Assembly: GCA_015680685.1 (NCBI GenBank)
Contig: MNCI01003108.1
Span: 242,445 to 306,444, forward strand
Source of the DNA: Gnetum montanum
Taxonomy: Eukaryota; Streptophyta; Gnetopsida; Gnetales; Gnetaceae
DNA length: 64,000 nt
Reading direction: 5' to 3'
Positions 10,729-22,463 of this stretch are shown here, one piece after another. Made by a program: the position numbers and the translations under genes. Below the pieces are notes generated by a model. The model was not told the origin of the DNA, did no database searches, and saw only the letters and a program-made list of their open reading frames with translations. The stretch's first letter is position 1. Every line of letters starts with the position of its first letter.

Positions 10729-13330
10729 ATAGGTAATCCTTATGATATTTCCTTTTCTGTTATTGTGTATGTGGAAAAACGAATTAACGTGCTTTATGAA
10801 TTCTTATCCAATAAGCTAATGGTGGATGGATGAGTTACAAATACAATGATGATGTAATGGTATGAAATAGTTTGAAAGTGGAGCCTTAATTGATGTAATA
10901 TCCACATGATAGAATTTATCCACCCACTTTTCCTTTATTAATTATTGATGAATCAAACTCAAATTTAGTGGAGAAATAGGACACACATTGCAACCTATTA
11001 AAGCTTATCCTATTGGAATTGTGGGTAGGTGGTGGGTCTACACCTTAGGTTGTGAGATCTAGAATCTTGAATGAGTGCTTGGTCATTGACAAGAAAAGGA
11101 TATATCATTAAGGGTTCTTATGATCACTATATGAGTCTAATCAATGTGATTGGACCATGTGCACGTGCTACGATGCCTAAACACCCTAGTGAGAAGAGAT
11201 CTATGATCTCATCGACCTATGTGTGTCATGTGATGAGGGATGAATTCTCATATTTCATGCAAGTCGAAGACTCTAGGTGATAATCTGGCACTCTAGTCAT
11301 TTTAATGATTCCCATGTACTATTCAAAAATCCTCTTCTCATGAAAGAAAAAAAATATAAAAAATGAATGAAAAATAAAAAGAAAAAAAATCTATATATAT
11401 AAGAGAAAAGAATAAAATAATATGGAAAAAGAAGAAAAAAAAAGTAATAAAACAATAACAATGATGAGAAGATGAGGTAATTAGAAGAGCATTATAGCTT
11501 CAAGCTTATTGATCTACACGAATTGGTATTCATACCACCCCAAACCAATCTTATGATTGCTCAAATTAACATCAAAATAAGTAGTTTAACTAATACCTAT
11601 GTAAACCTTTCTCATGTTCACACTATTTCCTTGATCACTTAACTTCCAAAGTGTCATATTCCAAAATAAACTCTTTTTCAATCCTACCAATGGCCATAAA
11701 GGCCTAGAAGACTCTTTCTTAATGAACTTTGGTAATGTTAAATGAAGCTTCCACCCAAATACCAAACTCATTTGCTTCCAAGGATTAAGATCATAACCTT
11801 TAATCCAAACTATGATCATATCTAAATCTAAAAAATTCTAATTACTTGATCATAGCTTTGTAATCATTGTTGGGACATGGTATTGGTTAGCACAGCTAGA
11901 GAAATCAATAAGAGATTCCGGATAAAGAAAAATTTAGGAAACTTGTTGTGCATACATGCACATATGGAGGAAAATGAAACTGGAATCTTAAATTCTAGAT
12001 GATATGGAGCTTTTTACCTTGGTTTAGTTTTACCAATTATTAGACCTTAAAATAATCAATGGCAGATTTCATTGGTAAGTGGTAGGTGTGATCTTTTTCT
12101 TGAAAGGAAGACTTGGAGATCAATCCCTATTTTATGAATAAGTAGTAATGAAAGGATGTGACAATGGATCTCTTATGGAGTGCAGGATATGCTCACATGC
12201 TTTCATGAGCTAATTGAATGGTGTAGTGAAGATCTAATGATGTTGCACTTTCACCTTCTCTCTCATGTTCATCATTTTTTCTCCATTCCTTTCTTTTTAC
12301 TCTATGCATTATTGTATGTGGTAGGAAGTCAATCGAGCAAAGTAGAGGACAAGATTTGGTCATCCAAGGGGATGAACTCATGTTGGGTGTTGATGTTTAA
12401 TTCATTATTGGAAGTCCATGGGTGTCTCATCAAAAGGTTTCACAAGGTAAAGAAAGGTAGGTGCCTGCTAAGGAAAGAATCCACTTGTGAATCCTTGGTG
12501 GCTTACATTATAAAAGAGTGATCTTAATCTTATCTCCTAGAATGGTAGTGGTTGCATGACATAAGGCACTTGATTGGTATTCCACTAATATGAGTGTTAA
12601 ATCTTCAAGCTTCAAAGTTTAATCATGACAAATCCTTCCTAATTTATCTTACTTATACCTATATTTAAATATTTGGTGTTATTTTCTCATTTCTCTAACA
12701 CCTCTTTCCTAGTTGTTAATTCATTGGAATGCACAATATTGATAATATAGTTTAATTTACATGATCTTGAACATCATCTAAGGTAAGATTATAATGTTTT
12801 GGTTGTCTTTCTCTTCTTGTATCTTCTTTGGTTGATCCTTGGTGTTTTAGATGTATTTTGTCTTTTATTGTGACCCTAAAGATCATTGGAGATAAGTTGC
12901 ATACACAAAAAGTGAAAATTATGATTTTCATCATTTTGGAGGATGCATTGATGCACCATGCATTAGCACAAGAATACTAGTGCACCTCCTACATTAATGA
13001 GCCACTATAAATCGGGGGTAACCTATAAGTCATTTCTAATGCATTTTTCTTCCTATTTTTTGTTTTCCTTATCTCTGATACCATGAGTAAGCAAAACTCT
13101 ACTGAATTTTTACCATGAGATTGGATTTTATGGTTATTTTGAAAGCCTTATTCATGGTTCTTATCCTTGGTATTCTTAATATAGTTCAAGCCTAAGGCCT
13201 TATAACTTAGTCATGGGGAGAGGCATCAATCCAAGTATGTATTTAATGAACTTGGTAGTTATTTAAATATTTTGACATTACATTTTACTTACTCATACAT
13301 GTTATGATTTTATAGTTATGATGATGTTTT
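10729..13330. other. Unassigned region with A-rich tract
   Basis: I see no recognisable gene here. 11335-11475 is an A-rich low-complexity tract like the one at 32160-32330 in the 3' region of a Gypsy element. Open frames of up to 113 codons (12180-12521) show no family wording and overlap others on the opposite strand. It may be heavily decayed retrotransposon sequence. The region just before 13330 may hold the lost 5' part of the ORF3-bearing element. Confidence 0.4.
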
Positions 13331-13429
13331 CCTAAGTGTTCTTGAGGGTTATGTTTATAATTGTTTTGATGTGCATTTTTTGCAATGGTAATATAATACA
13401 TAAAGAAACTCACTTGATTTTTAGGATCT

Positions 13430-15120
13430 TCCATAGCTCACCATGTTATGATGATTGTAATCCAAACTCCATAGACCAAGAAGGAAGGAGGTGGAAATAT
13501 ATCAATCCTTTATCTATGAACTTGTGTATGAACCACCAATTTTTGAAGAGAAGGATGAAGAAGAATATAGATCACCAAATCCTGAAAAGACCTTGGAAAG
13601 ACCTCCATCTAGAAGTAGATCAAAAGGTAGATTGTCATATTCTCAATCTTTGAATTGAGAATGTGCATAGTAGAAAGCTATTGAACAAGTCCCAAAGGAG
13701 CTGGCAAGTGATGATTTAGAGACTCATGATGTTTAGAAGGCTATGACTATGAATGATATATAGCAACAAAAAATCCATGAAGAAAAGGATTATCATTAAT
13801 TCCTTAAGCTTGGTCCACCTGATCTCAAGGAGTCACTAAAGTGAATAGGATTCTATGACTATGTCACCCAATCCTTTGTTTGTTACTGGCATGAAATAGA
13901 AGAGTTCTACCTCAACCTTACAGTAGACTATACCATGTCCTTTATGAGTGGGATTCTTATGCCTATTTCAACATGGACAATTTCTAAAGTCATAGGATTT
14001 TCAAATAAGCCAACAAATAATTAGTGGTCATGAACCTAGAAGATAGAGCCTTAGCTCAAAATGAAGATCCTTCTTGAGGTTTTTGATATGGATAAGATAG
14101 ATGTAAAGATGTCCAAACTTCCCCTAATTCATAATACCATGTACAAGATCATCACAGATAATTTCTAATACACTAAAAGACCATCGGATATCTTTTCTCG
14201 AGGGGCCAAGAGTATGATGATGATGAGAGGGAAGTATTCCATCAACATCCCTTATTTTATTTACAAGGCCTTCATTCAAAAAGTTGAAGATGTATCCTAT
14301 GATAAAAAGAAGGTATATTGCTTTCCAAGGTTAATATGAAAACTCTATGAATTGGTAGACATACTCAACCATATGGAAAAGCATTCTACATTTGCAATAA
14401 TGGTGGATTAAGAGAATGTCATAGTAGTAGTCCCAAGGCAACATCCTAAGGTCATTGGAACATTACCTAGTTCGAAAGATTATATGCCTTCCATATAGGC
14501 ATCATGCATCTGGTTATTAGACTAACTTTTCATGCATCAATAAGAAGCACCCTCCATACCTTAAGCTTCATAATATACATAGGTGTTGTGGCCTAGTAAA
14601 TCAACCTATTAATCACCTAGTTTTAGCATCAGGCTTGTAGTGGTTTTTGGTCTACTATACACATTGAAGGTGAGGAGTAAGCTACCACAATTCATATCGA
14701 AGGATCATAGGATCTTAGTAAGAATCTTTTGTGCATGATGAAAGCCATTGTGGCAGGGAAAGCTATAAGGAAGGAGCAGAGAGTTAATATACATGTTAAG
14801 ATGCTACTAAGAAGCATTAATATCATAATTAAGGTCCAACTTATCAAAATAGAGGCTAAGTTGGAAACAACTGATGATGGTAGAACCTTCTATCTAAGTT
14901 ACATGGGAGTTAGGTAGAGGTATGAAAATTGCAAGAGTAGTTAGAAACCATCATACCGTTGGTACTAGCATCTTCCATAATCACTCTAGAGGTATGGATC
15001 TATTGGTTTTAGTATGCACTTTAGAAATTCTTACTCTACTCATTTTAAATAACTATGTTACAGTTTAGAAGTAAGACAAAGAAATGAATTTAATAAGCCC
15101 AAATTCAAAGTGATAGAAAA
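13430..15120 (+). pseudogene. ORF3 copy D, N-terminal part with ATHILA-ORF-like domain
   Basis: One plus-strand frame is coherent from about 13430 to 14500 through scattered stops. It has an acidic/SR-rich start (YEPPIFEEKDEEEYRSPNP, then SRSRSKGR), then EIEEFYLNLTVDYTMSFMSG (about 13890-13950). That block has the shape of the conserved block in plant Athila ORF1 / 'putative plant transposon' proteins. After it come WTISKVIGFSNKPTN and a second block near 14185-14300 (DIFSRGAKSMMMMRGKYSIN). Further frames run to about 15120. The similarity is from memory of the family and needs a profile search. No zinc knuckle, protease or RT motif is present. Confidence 0.55.
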
Positions 15121-16110
15121 CCATATTTACATAAGGAAATATAGTAAATACAAGTGAAAACATGAAGGCAAAGTTCAAACTTCAAGAAAATACAAAGATC
15201 AAGTGAAGCTAAAATAGATTTTTTGTAAAATAGGGACTAAATCCATGTAGTTTATATTTAAATTATTATGTCACATAAGATAAGATAGGAAATACTATTA
15301 TTTTTGCTTTTATTAAAAGATTGATGGGTAGATGTAATTAGAGAATGACCCCAATCTCTCATTTCTCTTAAATTTCTAGCCAAAGTTTTCATAAAATAGG
15401 CATGTGCCATCATATTCTATTATGGCCCTATCATTTGGCTATAAATATGTGGGCAGATCATGTTTTTAAGTGAAGTTACTTCATAATTTATCCCATAATA
15501 CCATATCCTATTCATCCCATTATTCCATATCCTATTTATCATCTACAATCCCATTCTCAATTTCACAATTTATCTTATTACAAGTTCATCCATCCTCAAC
15601 TCATAATATTCACCAATTCTCATTAATGAAAGTTGAAAATCACATTCAGTGCCACACTTGTGTTACAAATTTTAACCATCAAATCAATTCAAATTAATTC
15701 TAAATTTTTTAAACAAGTAGTTTGTTGAAAAAATTTTCTATCAAGTATTCACTCACTCAATAACTCTCTCAAATCATAGAGATATTCATCTTCCAAAATA
15801 ACAATTTCTATTTTAGATGCTAAAAAAATTTATTATAGACCCTATTTCAAGCCATATTTGAATCATTAAATAGATTGCAATTAATCTAAAATTTTACAAT
15901 CTAATAGATTACAGAATGGGCTTTCTAATAAGCTCAAGATTAGCCTAAAACACTTCTAAATTGCGAAGATATCATAATTGCAAAATTAGAAAAAATTAGT
16001 TGTTATTAATTAGGTCACTTGCATCATCTGAAATATTGGGCTGTAAAAAATTTGCAAAAATAAAAAATATTTTTGAATCTCATTAAATCCCTATAACATC
16101 TATAAAATTA
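15121..16110 (+). other. Non-coding spacer with promoter-like TATA inside ORF3 copy D
   Basis: No open frame of interest. A TATA-like sequence (ggctataaatatgtggg, about 15439) is followed by a CT/AT-rich leader of several hundred bases before the coiled-coil part. The position parallels the TATA boxes upstream of the other two ORF3 copies (39182, 44203). It could be a piece of an LTR or a promoter of the coiled-coil ORF. The evidence is only motif and position. Confidence 0.35.
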
Positions 16111-17010
16111 AGTGCTTGTAATTGGAATTATTCAAGGCATGTCATGTGGGGGAAGAAGTAATGTTTTTAAAGGACTACTTGAAGAGGCAAATTCAAATGT
16201 TAAAGCATCAATCCCAAAAATGGGAAAAATGAGTAGGATAAAGAAAATAAAGTGCTCTTTCTTTTTGAATAGGTACAAAGACTTGAGGATAAGAGTTAGA
16301 TCATGGCCTAATTTTAGGACAGGTACCTTCATACAAAAAAGACAACCATGGAGATTAATTAGCTTAGAAAGATCTACTTAATTATCTAGCCAACCTAGGA
16401 TGTCAAGGTGTGTAAATTACCCAAAATTTTAGCTCTACTTAATGAACTTGTAATGGGAGAGAGGCATAAGGTGAAGGATAAATTCAACACCTTACATGCC
16501 ATACTCTAATAGATGGCTATAAGGGAGTCAACCCTATAAGAAAAGATGGACGTTTTAGAGAACATGTGCATCCTCTGCCATGAAGCAATAGTCAAAGTCC
16601 TTAAGAGAAGAATCAAGGAGACATAAGAAGATGTACAAGTGAAGTGGAGGAGGTATTTATACATGATTAAAACTTTAACAAATAGACCACCCATTGAGCT
16701 AGAAGAAAGACTTCATTGAATAGTAGTCAAGTTGGAGGTTGTCTAGTGTGAGCTCTCACAAGCTAGGATGAATCATGAGTAGTTTCAAGTAGATGCAAAA
16801 GAATGTAGACAAGTGCTTTTACAAGAGTAGGAACTTATGCATGAGAAGAACCACTAACTCCAAGCCAAAGTGACAAATCTCGAAATGAAATTGTAGAGAT
16901 TCCATATGTCTACACCAAGCACTTCCGGTTTCTTCCCTTACTAAGTAGGTACATCAAGGAGATTCTATTCTCAACCACCATCCCCTAGAACTTCTCAATA
17001 AGGTGCCTTA
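16111..17010 (+). pseudogene. ORF3 copy D, coiled-coil C-terminal part
   Basis: From about 16395 one frame can be read to about 17000 through roughly a dozen stops, nearly all at places where a Gln codon would suit a Q/E/K-rich coiled coil. Examples are KVLKRRIKET.EDVQVKWRR, LSQARMNHE.FQVDAKECRQ and LQAKVTNLEMKL. It ends SQPPSPRTSQ. The ends of the copies at about 41550 (EEPPSPGT) and 47390 (ESPPPRTT) match. No enzyme motif. The role is unknown; a structural, gag-like or env-like extra ORF of the Gypsy element is possible. Confidence 0.55.
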
Positions 17011-17167
17011 TATTGTAATATAGTCATGGTTTGTATTTTTGTATAGTTGTAACTCCTCTTCATTAATCCTATCATGCATGTGGTCCCTATTTTATGTCTT
17101 GGGTATTAAAGCCATAGGACAAGCTTTACTTAGTTATGGAGAAATGATGAGACATCCAAGGACATCT

Positions 17168-18278
17168 TGTAAGTTCATTGTCAGCCTTGAACTTAAGAAT
17201 CATTTCACACACATTATGCTTGTAGTTTGAGTGTGTGTAGTTGAGGTTTATTCCTCCTAGTTTGCATCCTTACCTTCTCTATTATGCTTCCAAGATTGGT
17301 GCATGTTTAGGGTACCTAGAATGTTTTTGTCTTTGCTCATGCATCCGAGAGCCCTATCAATATGCTCCATAGTGTTCTAGCTTTCATCTAGAATTGATGA
17401 TGAGAAGTGTAGTTTTGGGTGTGGGGGTCGGGGATGAGGGGTGGAGGAGGTGTCAGGGGTTTTTGGGATGGTGTTCTAACTACCCCCTGCTAGGTCTAGT
17501 TTGGCCACTTCACCCATAGTGTGATTTGGGTTGGCGTAGGCTACATTGACAAATCTTTGTTGATGCTTTAGCACTAGTGAACCTATGCCATTATCTAACA
17601 AAAATTATAAATACCTAGGATAATTTCTCTCACATAACAATTCATACTTAGACCTTTTCATTGGTTTTTAATATCTGGTTTATGTCAAGAGCTCTTCCTC
17701 CCTTAGGTAAGTTGATTTTCTACTTGTCTGATGTGTGTATTTTTAGTCATTACTTTTACAAGTGCAGATAGACTTTGTTAGAGTGCCACCTTGTTTACGT
17801 GGCCCAAAATTGTTTGGTTAGCACAAATTTTAGTGTTTATATAGTCAATAAAGCTCATGGTTTTTTCTTTGTTCTACATTTGATGCCTTAAACATTAAAA
17901 CACTAAAAATATTTAATTAATTCTTATTTCTTTAGGCTGTGATGATTCATCCTTATCTAAGAAGGTTATAATTGTATAGCATGGTGTTAGGCTATCAAAG
18001 TTGTAACAAATACTCATTTATTACTTTCCATGTGTGGTGTTACACCTATGCCATAAGGGATAGCATTGCATGCGTATTTATTCTTGTTTTATTTTTATAT
18101 TCATAAAATCCATAAAAATTATAAAATATAAAATTATAAATACTCGCTCTATTTCCCATTTTCGTAACATGGGCTTTCGTTGTATGATATGTACTATAAT
18201 CTCTTTTATATTTATTGAACACAATGATATACATGAGTATTATTAGTAATGCACTTGACATCATCTCTAAAGCTTACA
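17168..18278 (+). mobile_element. LTR of second family (R2), copy c
   Basis: A 1.11-kb LTR, TGTAAG...CTTACA, with TATA at 17606-17613. It follows the C-terminal end of ORF3 copy D. Flanks differ (CATCT / ATTAG). The bases just after it (18279 onward) resemble those after copies a and b. A G-rich stretch, including a GGGGGTCGGGGATGAGGGG run near 17423-17441, is unique to this copy. Confidence 0.8.
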
Positions 18279-18299
18279 ATTAGATCACACCATGGCCAG

Positions 18300-19080
18300 T
18301 GGGACCTGTATTAGGTGATGAACAAATGACCAACAACCTTTGCATGGTTGTATGATAAAATAATAAGTATTGACTTGCACATATTTCAACATCAAATCTA
18401 CATGTATCTAACCATTAACCCTAAGAGATATATGCATCAAAGATTAAATCCCAAATTGAAGCAAGCAATCAATAAGAAGATGAAAAAGCTCCTTAAGACA
18501 ATGTTTATCTATCTTCTAAATGATAGTGAATGGGTAAGCTCACTCTTTATCATACCAAAGAAAGGTGGTCAATGGAGGATCTGCATCAATTTTTCGTTAT
18601 TGAACATGGCAACCTTCAAAGATAATTTTTTGTTGTCATTCATGAACCAAGTGTTAGATAATATTACAGGATAGAAATATTACAACTTATTAGATGGTTA
18701 TAGTGGATATAATCAAATCCATATAATCCTAGAAGATCATGACAAAACCATACTTACATGTCCCTAAGGGACTTTTACACATAAAAAGATGTCTTTTACT
18801 CTTTATAATGTACCTATAACCTTCCAATACCTTATTCTTAGCATCTTCTAGTAATATATTAGCAATGATATGAAAATATTTGTAGATGACTTCTCCACCT
18901 ATGATTTTAAATTTAAGTAATCATTGAACCCCATGGAAAAAGTATTTAAGTGATGCGTAAAAACCAATTTGAAGTTCAACTGGTAGAAAAGCCATATGAT
19001 GGTCTAAGAGTGCATTGTTCTTAGGCATTGAATATAAGAAAAATAAATGGAGGTAGATCTTAAGAAGATAAGGATGATCT
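18300..19080 (+). pseudogene. Gypsy reverse transcriptase remnant (element G5)
   Basis: Reads through few stops: AWLYDKIISIDLHIFQHQIY, then SEWVSSLFIIPKKGGQWRIC, LLNMATFKDNF, a LLDGYSGYNQIHIILEDHDK block, and the catalytic box FVDDFSTY at about 18879-18902 with both aspartates kept. This wording is typical of non-chromovirus (Athila/Tat) Ty3/Gypsy RT, which copies the element's RNA into DNA. The left edge abuts R2 LTR copy c at about 18300. Stops include one right after VLDNITG. Confidence 0.9.
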
Positions 19081-19690
19081 AAGGAATATGAAAAAATCTA
19101 AAAATAGTGAAAGATGTCAAATCATTCCTTGGACAGATAGGCTAGTATTGAATATTTATTAAGAACTTCTCAAAAATTGCAAAATAACTAGTAAATCTGA
19201 CAAAGAAGGATGTACCATTTGAATGGACCAAAGAATGTGACAATGCATTCGAACTTCTAAAATAGAAGCTTGTGAAAACCCCAATTCTACGAGCCCCTAA
19301 TTTACCTTAGTCATTCCACATTATGACAAATGCATCCAAATTCATCTTGGGAGTAGTACTTAAATAATTATATGATCAGAACATTCATATTATATTCATT
19401 GTATAAGTAGAAGTATTGTAGGTGTATAATTGAACTACACCATCATAGAAAAGGAGCTGATGATTATGGTGTATGCCTTAGAAAAATTTAGGTACTTGGA
19501 TACCTAATTTTTATGCACATTGACCATAGTGTGATACAATTCCTGGTAGATAAAACAATGATTAGCTCGTGTATCAAAACATGGCCAGTTATTGTATAAC
19601 AGTTTTACATTATGAAGATAGACAAAAAGAGGATCAATAATGTAATAGCTAATCATTTATCTCAATTATAATGAGATAATAAAGTTGATA
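19081..19690 (+). pseudogene. Gypsy RNase H / connection domain remnant (G5)
   Basis: Follows RT in order. It has KDVPFEWTKECDNAFELLK, then PILRAPNLP, then MTNASKFILGVVL at about 19320-19360. In the family the latter is CDASDYALGAVL, so the first catalytic Asp is now Asn. The Glu of the KEL motif survives (EKELMIMVYALEKF region, about 19448). The block ends VIANHLSQL near 19650. RNase H degrades the RNA of the RNA-DNA hybrid. Inactive. Confidence 0.85.
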
Positions 19691-21126
19691 AAGAGCCACT
19701 CTTTGATCAATTTCTTAATGAAGTACTATTTAGAAAGAGAGCAATGATAACATTTGATGTAATCAAGCCATGGTATGCAAACTATATCACCTATCTAACC
19801 TTACAAGAAGTTCCTACTAAATTGGATCAATGAAGGAAATAATGGCTTTTACACTAAGTCAAGCACCATAAGGAGACAAAGGTTAAACTCTGCAAAGTGT
19901 ATGTAGATGACTTGGTGTAATGATGTGATCCTGATAACAATTAGTTCAAATTTTTAAGGATGCTCATGGGAGGCCTTATGAAGACCATTATGCAGAATGA
20001 AGAATGATCATAGAAATCCTCATGTTAGAATTTTCTAGCCAATAATCTTTAGGGATGCACATTTTTTTTTGTCAATTCCTATGAATGATGCTAACATGAT
20101 GATGGAATGACTACTAGGCTTGAGGATCCATAATAATGTTTCCAAACATTAGAATCCTTTGACTTGTGGGAAATTGACATTATAAATTCCATCATACCCA
20201 TGTTGAATGGGAAATACTACATCATTATTGCTATAGACTATGGTACTAAATGGGAAAAGGTTATAATAGTAATAGATTGCATAGTACCAACAATAGCCAA
20301 ATTTTTCCATCAACAAGTTTGGTATGCCTAGGATACTTATCTCTAGTAATAAAATCCACTTTATAGATACTTCATTCAAAAAGGTGATGCAATACTTAGA
20401 GTGAAATAAAAACTTACTACACCCTACCATTCCCAATCCAATAGTTAAGCTGAGATAACAAAGAAGAAGATCACATGAATCCTTATGAGGATAATTAGCA
20501 AATATATCAAAGAGCAAAGCATAAAACTCAACGATGCCTTATGGGCTTATTACTCCACCTAGAAGCTTCCTATAGGCTACTTCTTATACAATTTAGTGTA
20601 CAATAACCTTCCAAATCTTTCCATCCAAATAAAGTTACATACACTCAACATAGCCTATGAACTTGACCTCAACATCAACCTAGCACAAAAGGAATGACTC
20701 ATGAATCTTAATATGTTGGATGAAAATAGAAGAGTAGACAATACGATAAATGAAATGAAAAAAGCTTATAACAAACAACATCATAATACTAAATAAGACA
20801 ATTAAAATTTTAACCTAGAGATAAGGTCCTCTACTAGAATTCCACTCGTGTACCTCAACATAAAAAATTCCAAATACTATGGGAAGGATCCTACATTATA
20901 CATTGTACCTTCAAATTAGACATCATGCAAATTTATCACCTTGATTACCCACAAAAACTTATATTAGTTAACACATAATAAGTAAAAGCATTCAAGGATC
21001 CCTAGGTAGCCATGCACTCAACTAATATCTCCACTAACGCTCAAGCCAATTTCATCTTTCATAATTTCACCTTTCAACATAGTTGTCGGAGAGATACCCA
21101 TATGGTTTAATACCTTATGATAACTT
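19691..21126 (+). pseudogene. Gypsy integrase remnant (G5)
   Basis: Begins with a tether matching VLFRKRAMITFDVIKPWYAN. The core is strongly decayed. In the region corresponding to NGQAEVTN the frame still reads AEIT, so the third acidic residue is kept here, unlike in the elements at 32951 and 60560. The C-terminal part at about 20800-20990 reads RDKVLY.NSTRVPQHKKFQ and LVNT..VKAFKDP, parallel to 60000-60230. No chromodomain seen. It ends some 30-100 bases before LTR A. Confidence 0.8.
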
Positions 21127-22017
21127 TGATAAATCCAATTTTCTTTTGCAAGAATGATATCCTAGATATGATATTGCATCTACAATATCCTAGCCATCCT
21201 ACATCATTGTTGATATGATGTCTCGGGAATTGTGTGACCCTATAAATACTCACACTTGGTCATACTAGCAACAACAATTTCATTCCACCCTTAGCTAGAC
21301 TCTTGTAGTTTGTTTTTGTAGTTAGCAATAGTGTGAATGCCTGCAGTGTGGTGTTAAGTAGTTATATGGCATCTTTATTCTAGTAGATTATACTTCGGCA
21401 TGGTTCATAAGTGGAAATAAATATCAAGATTTTTTTCCACCATTGTAGCATCCACATAGTTCTTTTATTGCACTTAGCTAATTTCTTACTTAGTTTAATT
21501 TCCATGTTCACTTTAGCTTAGTTCTTTACATTTCCAAAGCACTTTACATGTTCATTAGTAAGGCAGAATGAGTACAACTGGTTTTGAGCATTAAATGTAA
21601 TCATTTGGTAACCCAATAGTGGTTTCACTTAAGTCACTCAGTACTGAACTCATTTGGTAATTCCAATAATGGTTACATAAGCCTAAGATGTGACTGACAA
21701 GCTAGGATTTGATGCTCATCAGCATAGGCTAGAGTAGATTTACATTCGTGTCATTACTTAGAATTAGATTTTAATCTCACTTTCACTATATTTACAACTA
21801 GGAGTAAATTAATTGAAACAACATCAACATATCATATGCCTCACTAAGAGTTAACCATACACTTGAACTTCACTAACTCAAAGTAGGAAGACAATGATCA
21901 TGAGCCTACTATCAACTCTTAGCATACTTACATTATCAATTCACAGATTATGATCTAGTTGTGTGTTTGCACTCATGACTTGTATTGTGGAGTGTTGGGA
22001 TACTCTACTACTCATCA
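21127..22017 (+). mobile_element. Gypsy LTR A (TGATAAAT...CTCATCA), 5' LTR of downstream element
   Basis: An 891-bp LTR related to 41769-42667. It has TATA (cctataaatac) near 21240, 'ttggtaacccaatagtgg' and 'ttggtaattccaataatgg' near 21609 and 21655, and the CTCATCA end at 22011-22017. The 5' palindromes are decayed (gatatcctagatatgatattgcatc). No flanking duplication. A decayed tRNA-Asp primer site follows after one base, making it the 5' LTR of the element to the right. The pol remnant ends immediately to its left, so it may also have been that copy's 3' LTR. Confidence 0.88.
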
Positions 22018-22018
22018 T

Positions 22019-22036
22019 TAGCACCATTGTTGAGGA
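22019..22036 (+). promoter_or_regulatory. Primer-binding site, decayed tRNA-Asp type
   Basis: TAGCACCATTGTTGAGGA lies one base after LTR A. It differs from the classical plant tRNA-Asp site TGGCGCCGTTGTCGGGGA only by G-to-A and C-to-T changes, mostly at CpG. Athila elements are known to use tRNA-Asp. The site at 49680-49697 has the same form. Confidence 0.75.
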
Positions 22037-22463
22037 TGTATCAATGTTTGCTTAATAGTTGATCTCATAGAGTTTGTTGTATCAAAACAAAAAAATTTAT
22101 TCTTTACATTCTTAATAGATCTTAATAACACACATACACACACATCTAAAGCATCAAGCATACAACATGACTTCAACACTTATGGAGAAGTTATCATCTG
22201 CTTAAGAGACACAAAAAAGTCATGACAAGAAATATGATGACAAAGACTGAAGTGCACCTATGCAAACCAGGATTTCATACGCTCATACCGATTCATATTA
22301 TCTTAACTTCACCTTTATCTTTCATCAAGATGAACAACTAAGGTTAAGAGATTTCCAAGGTAATGTATTTTTACCTCCTAAACATTTAGCACCATCCATG
22401 CCTAAGGAAATGTTAATGAGGTTGAACCTTGGCCATGCACAAGAAGGGTATTAGGCTACTAAA
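22037..22463 (+). pseudogene. Gypsy gag remnant, part before Copia insertion
   Basis: Leader and start of gag downstream of LTR A. The last 200 bases are open (22260-22454), ending RLNLGHAQEGY, a stop, then ATK. After the Copia-type insertion the same frame continues at 28489 with HMTRPYQSTKVQVRSDV. So one frame was split by the insertion. A short (CA)n run lies near 22128-22146. Confidence 0.65.

Noticed and set aside
12180-12521. 113-codon open frame
   Set aside because: No family wording, overlaps an antisense frame, no conserved neighbour; probably chance.
17168-18278. R2 copies as solo LTRs
   Set aside because: No 5-base duplications flank any of the three, and a shared 3' flank indicates an attached internal region.
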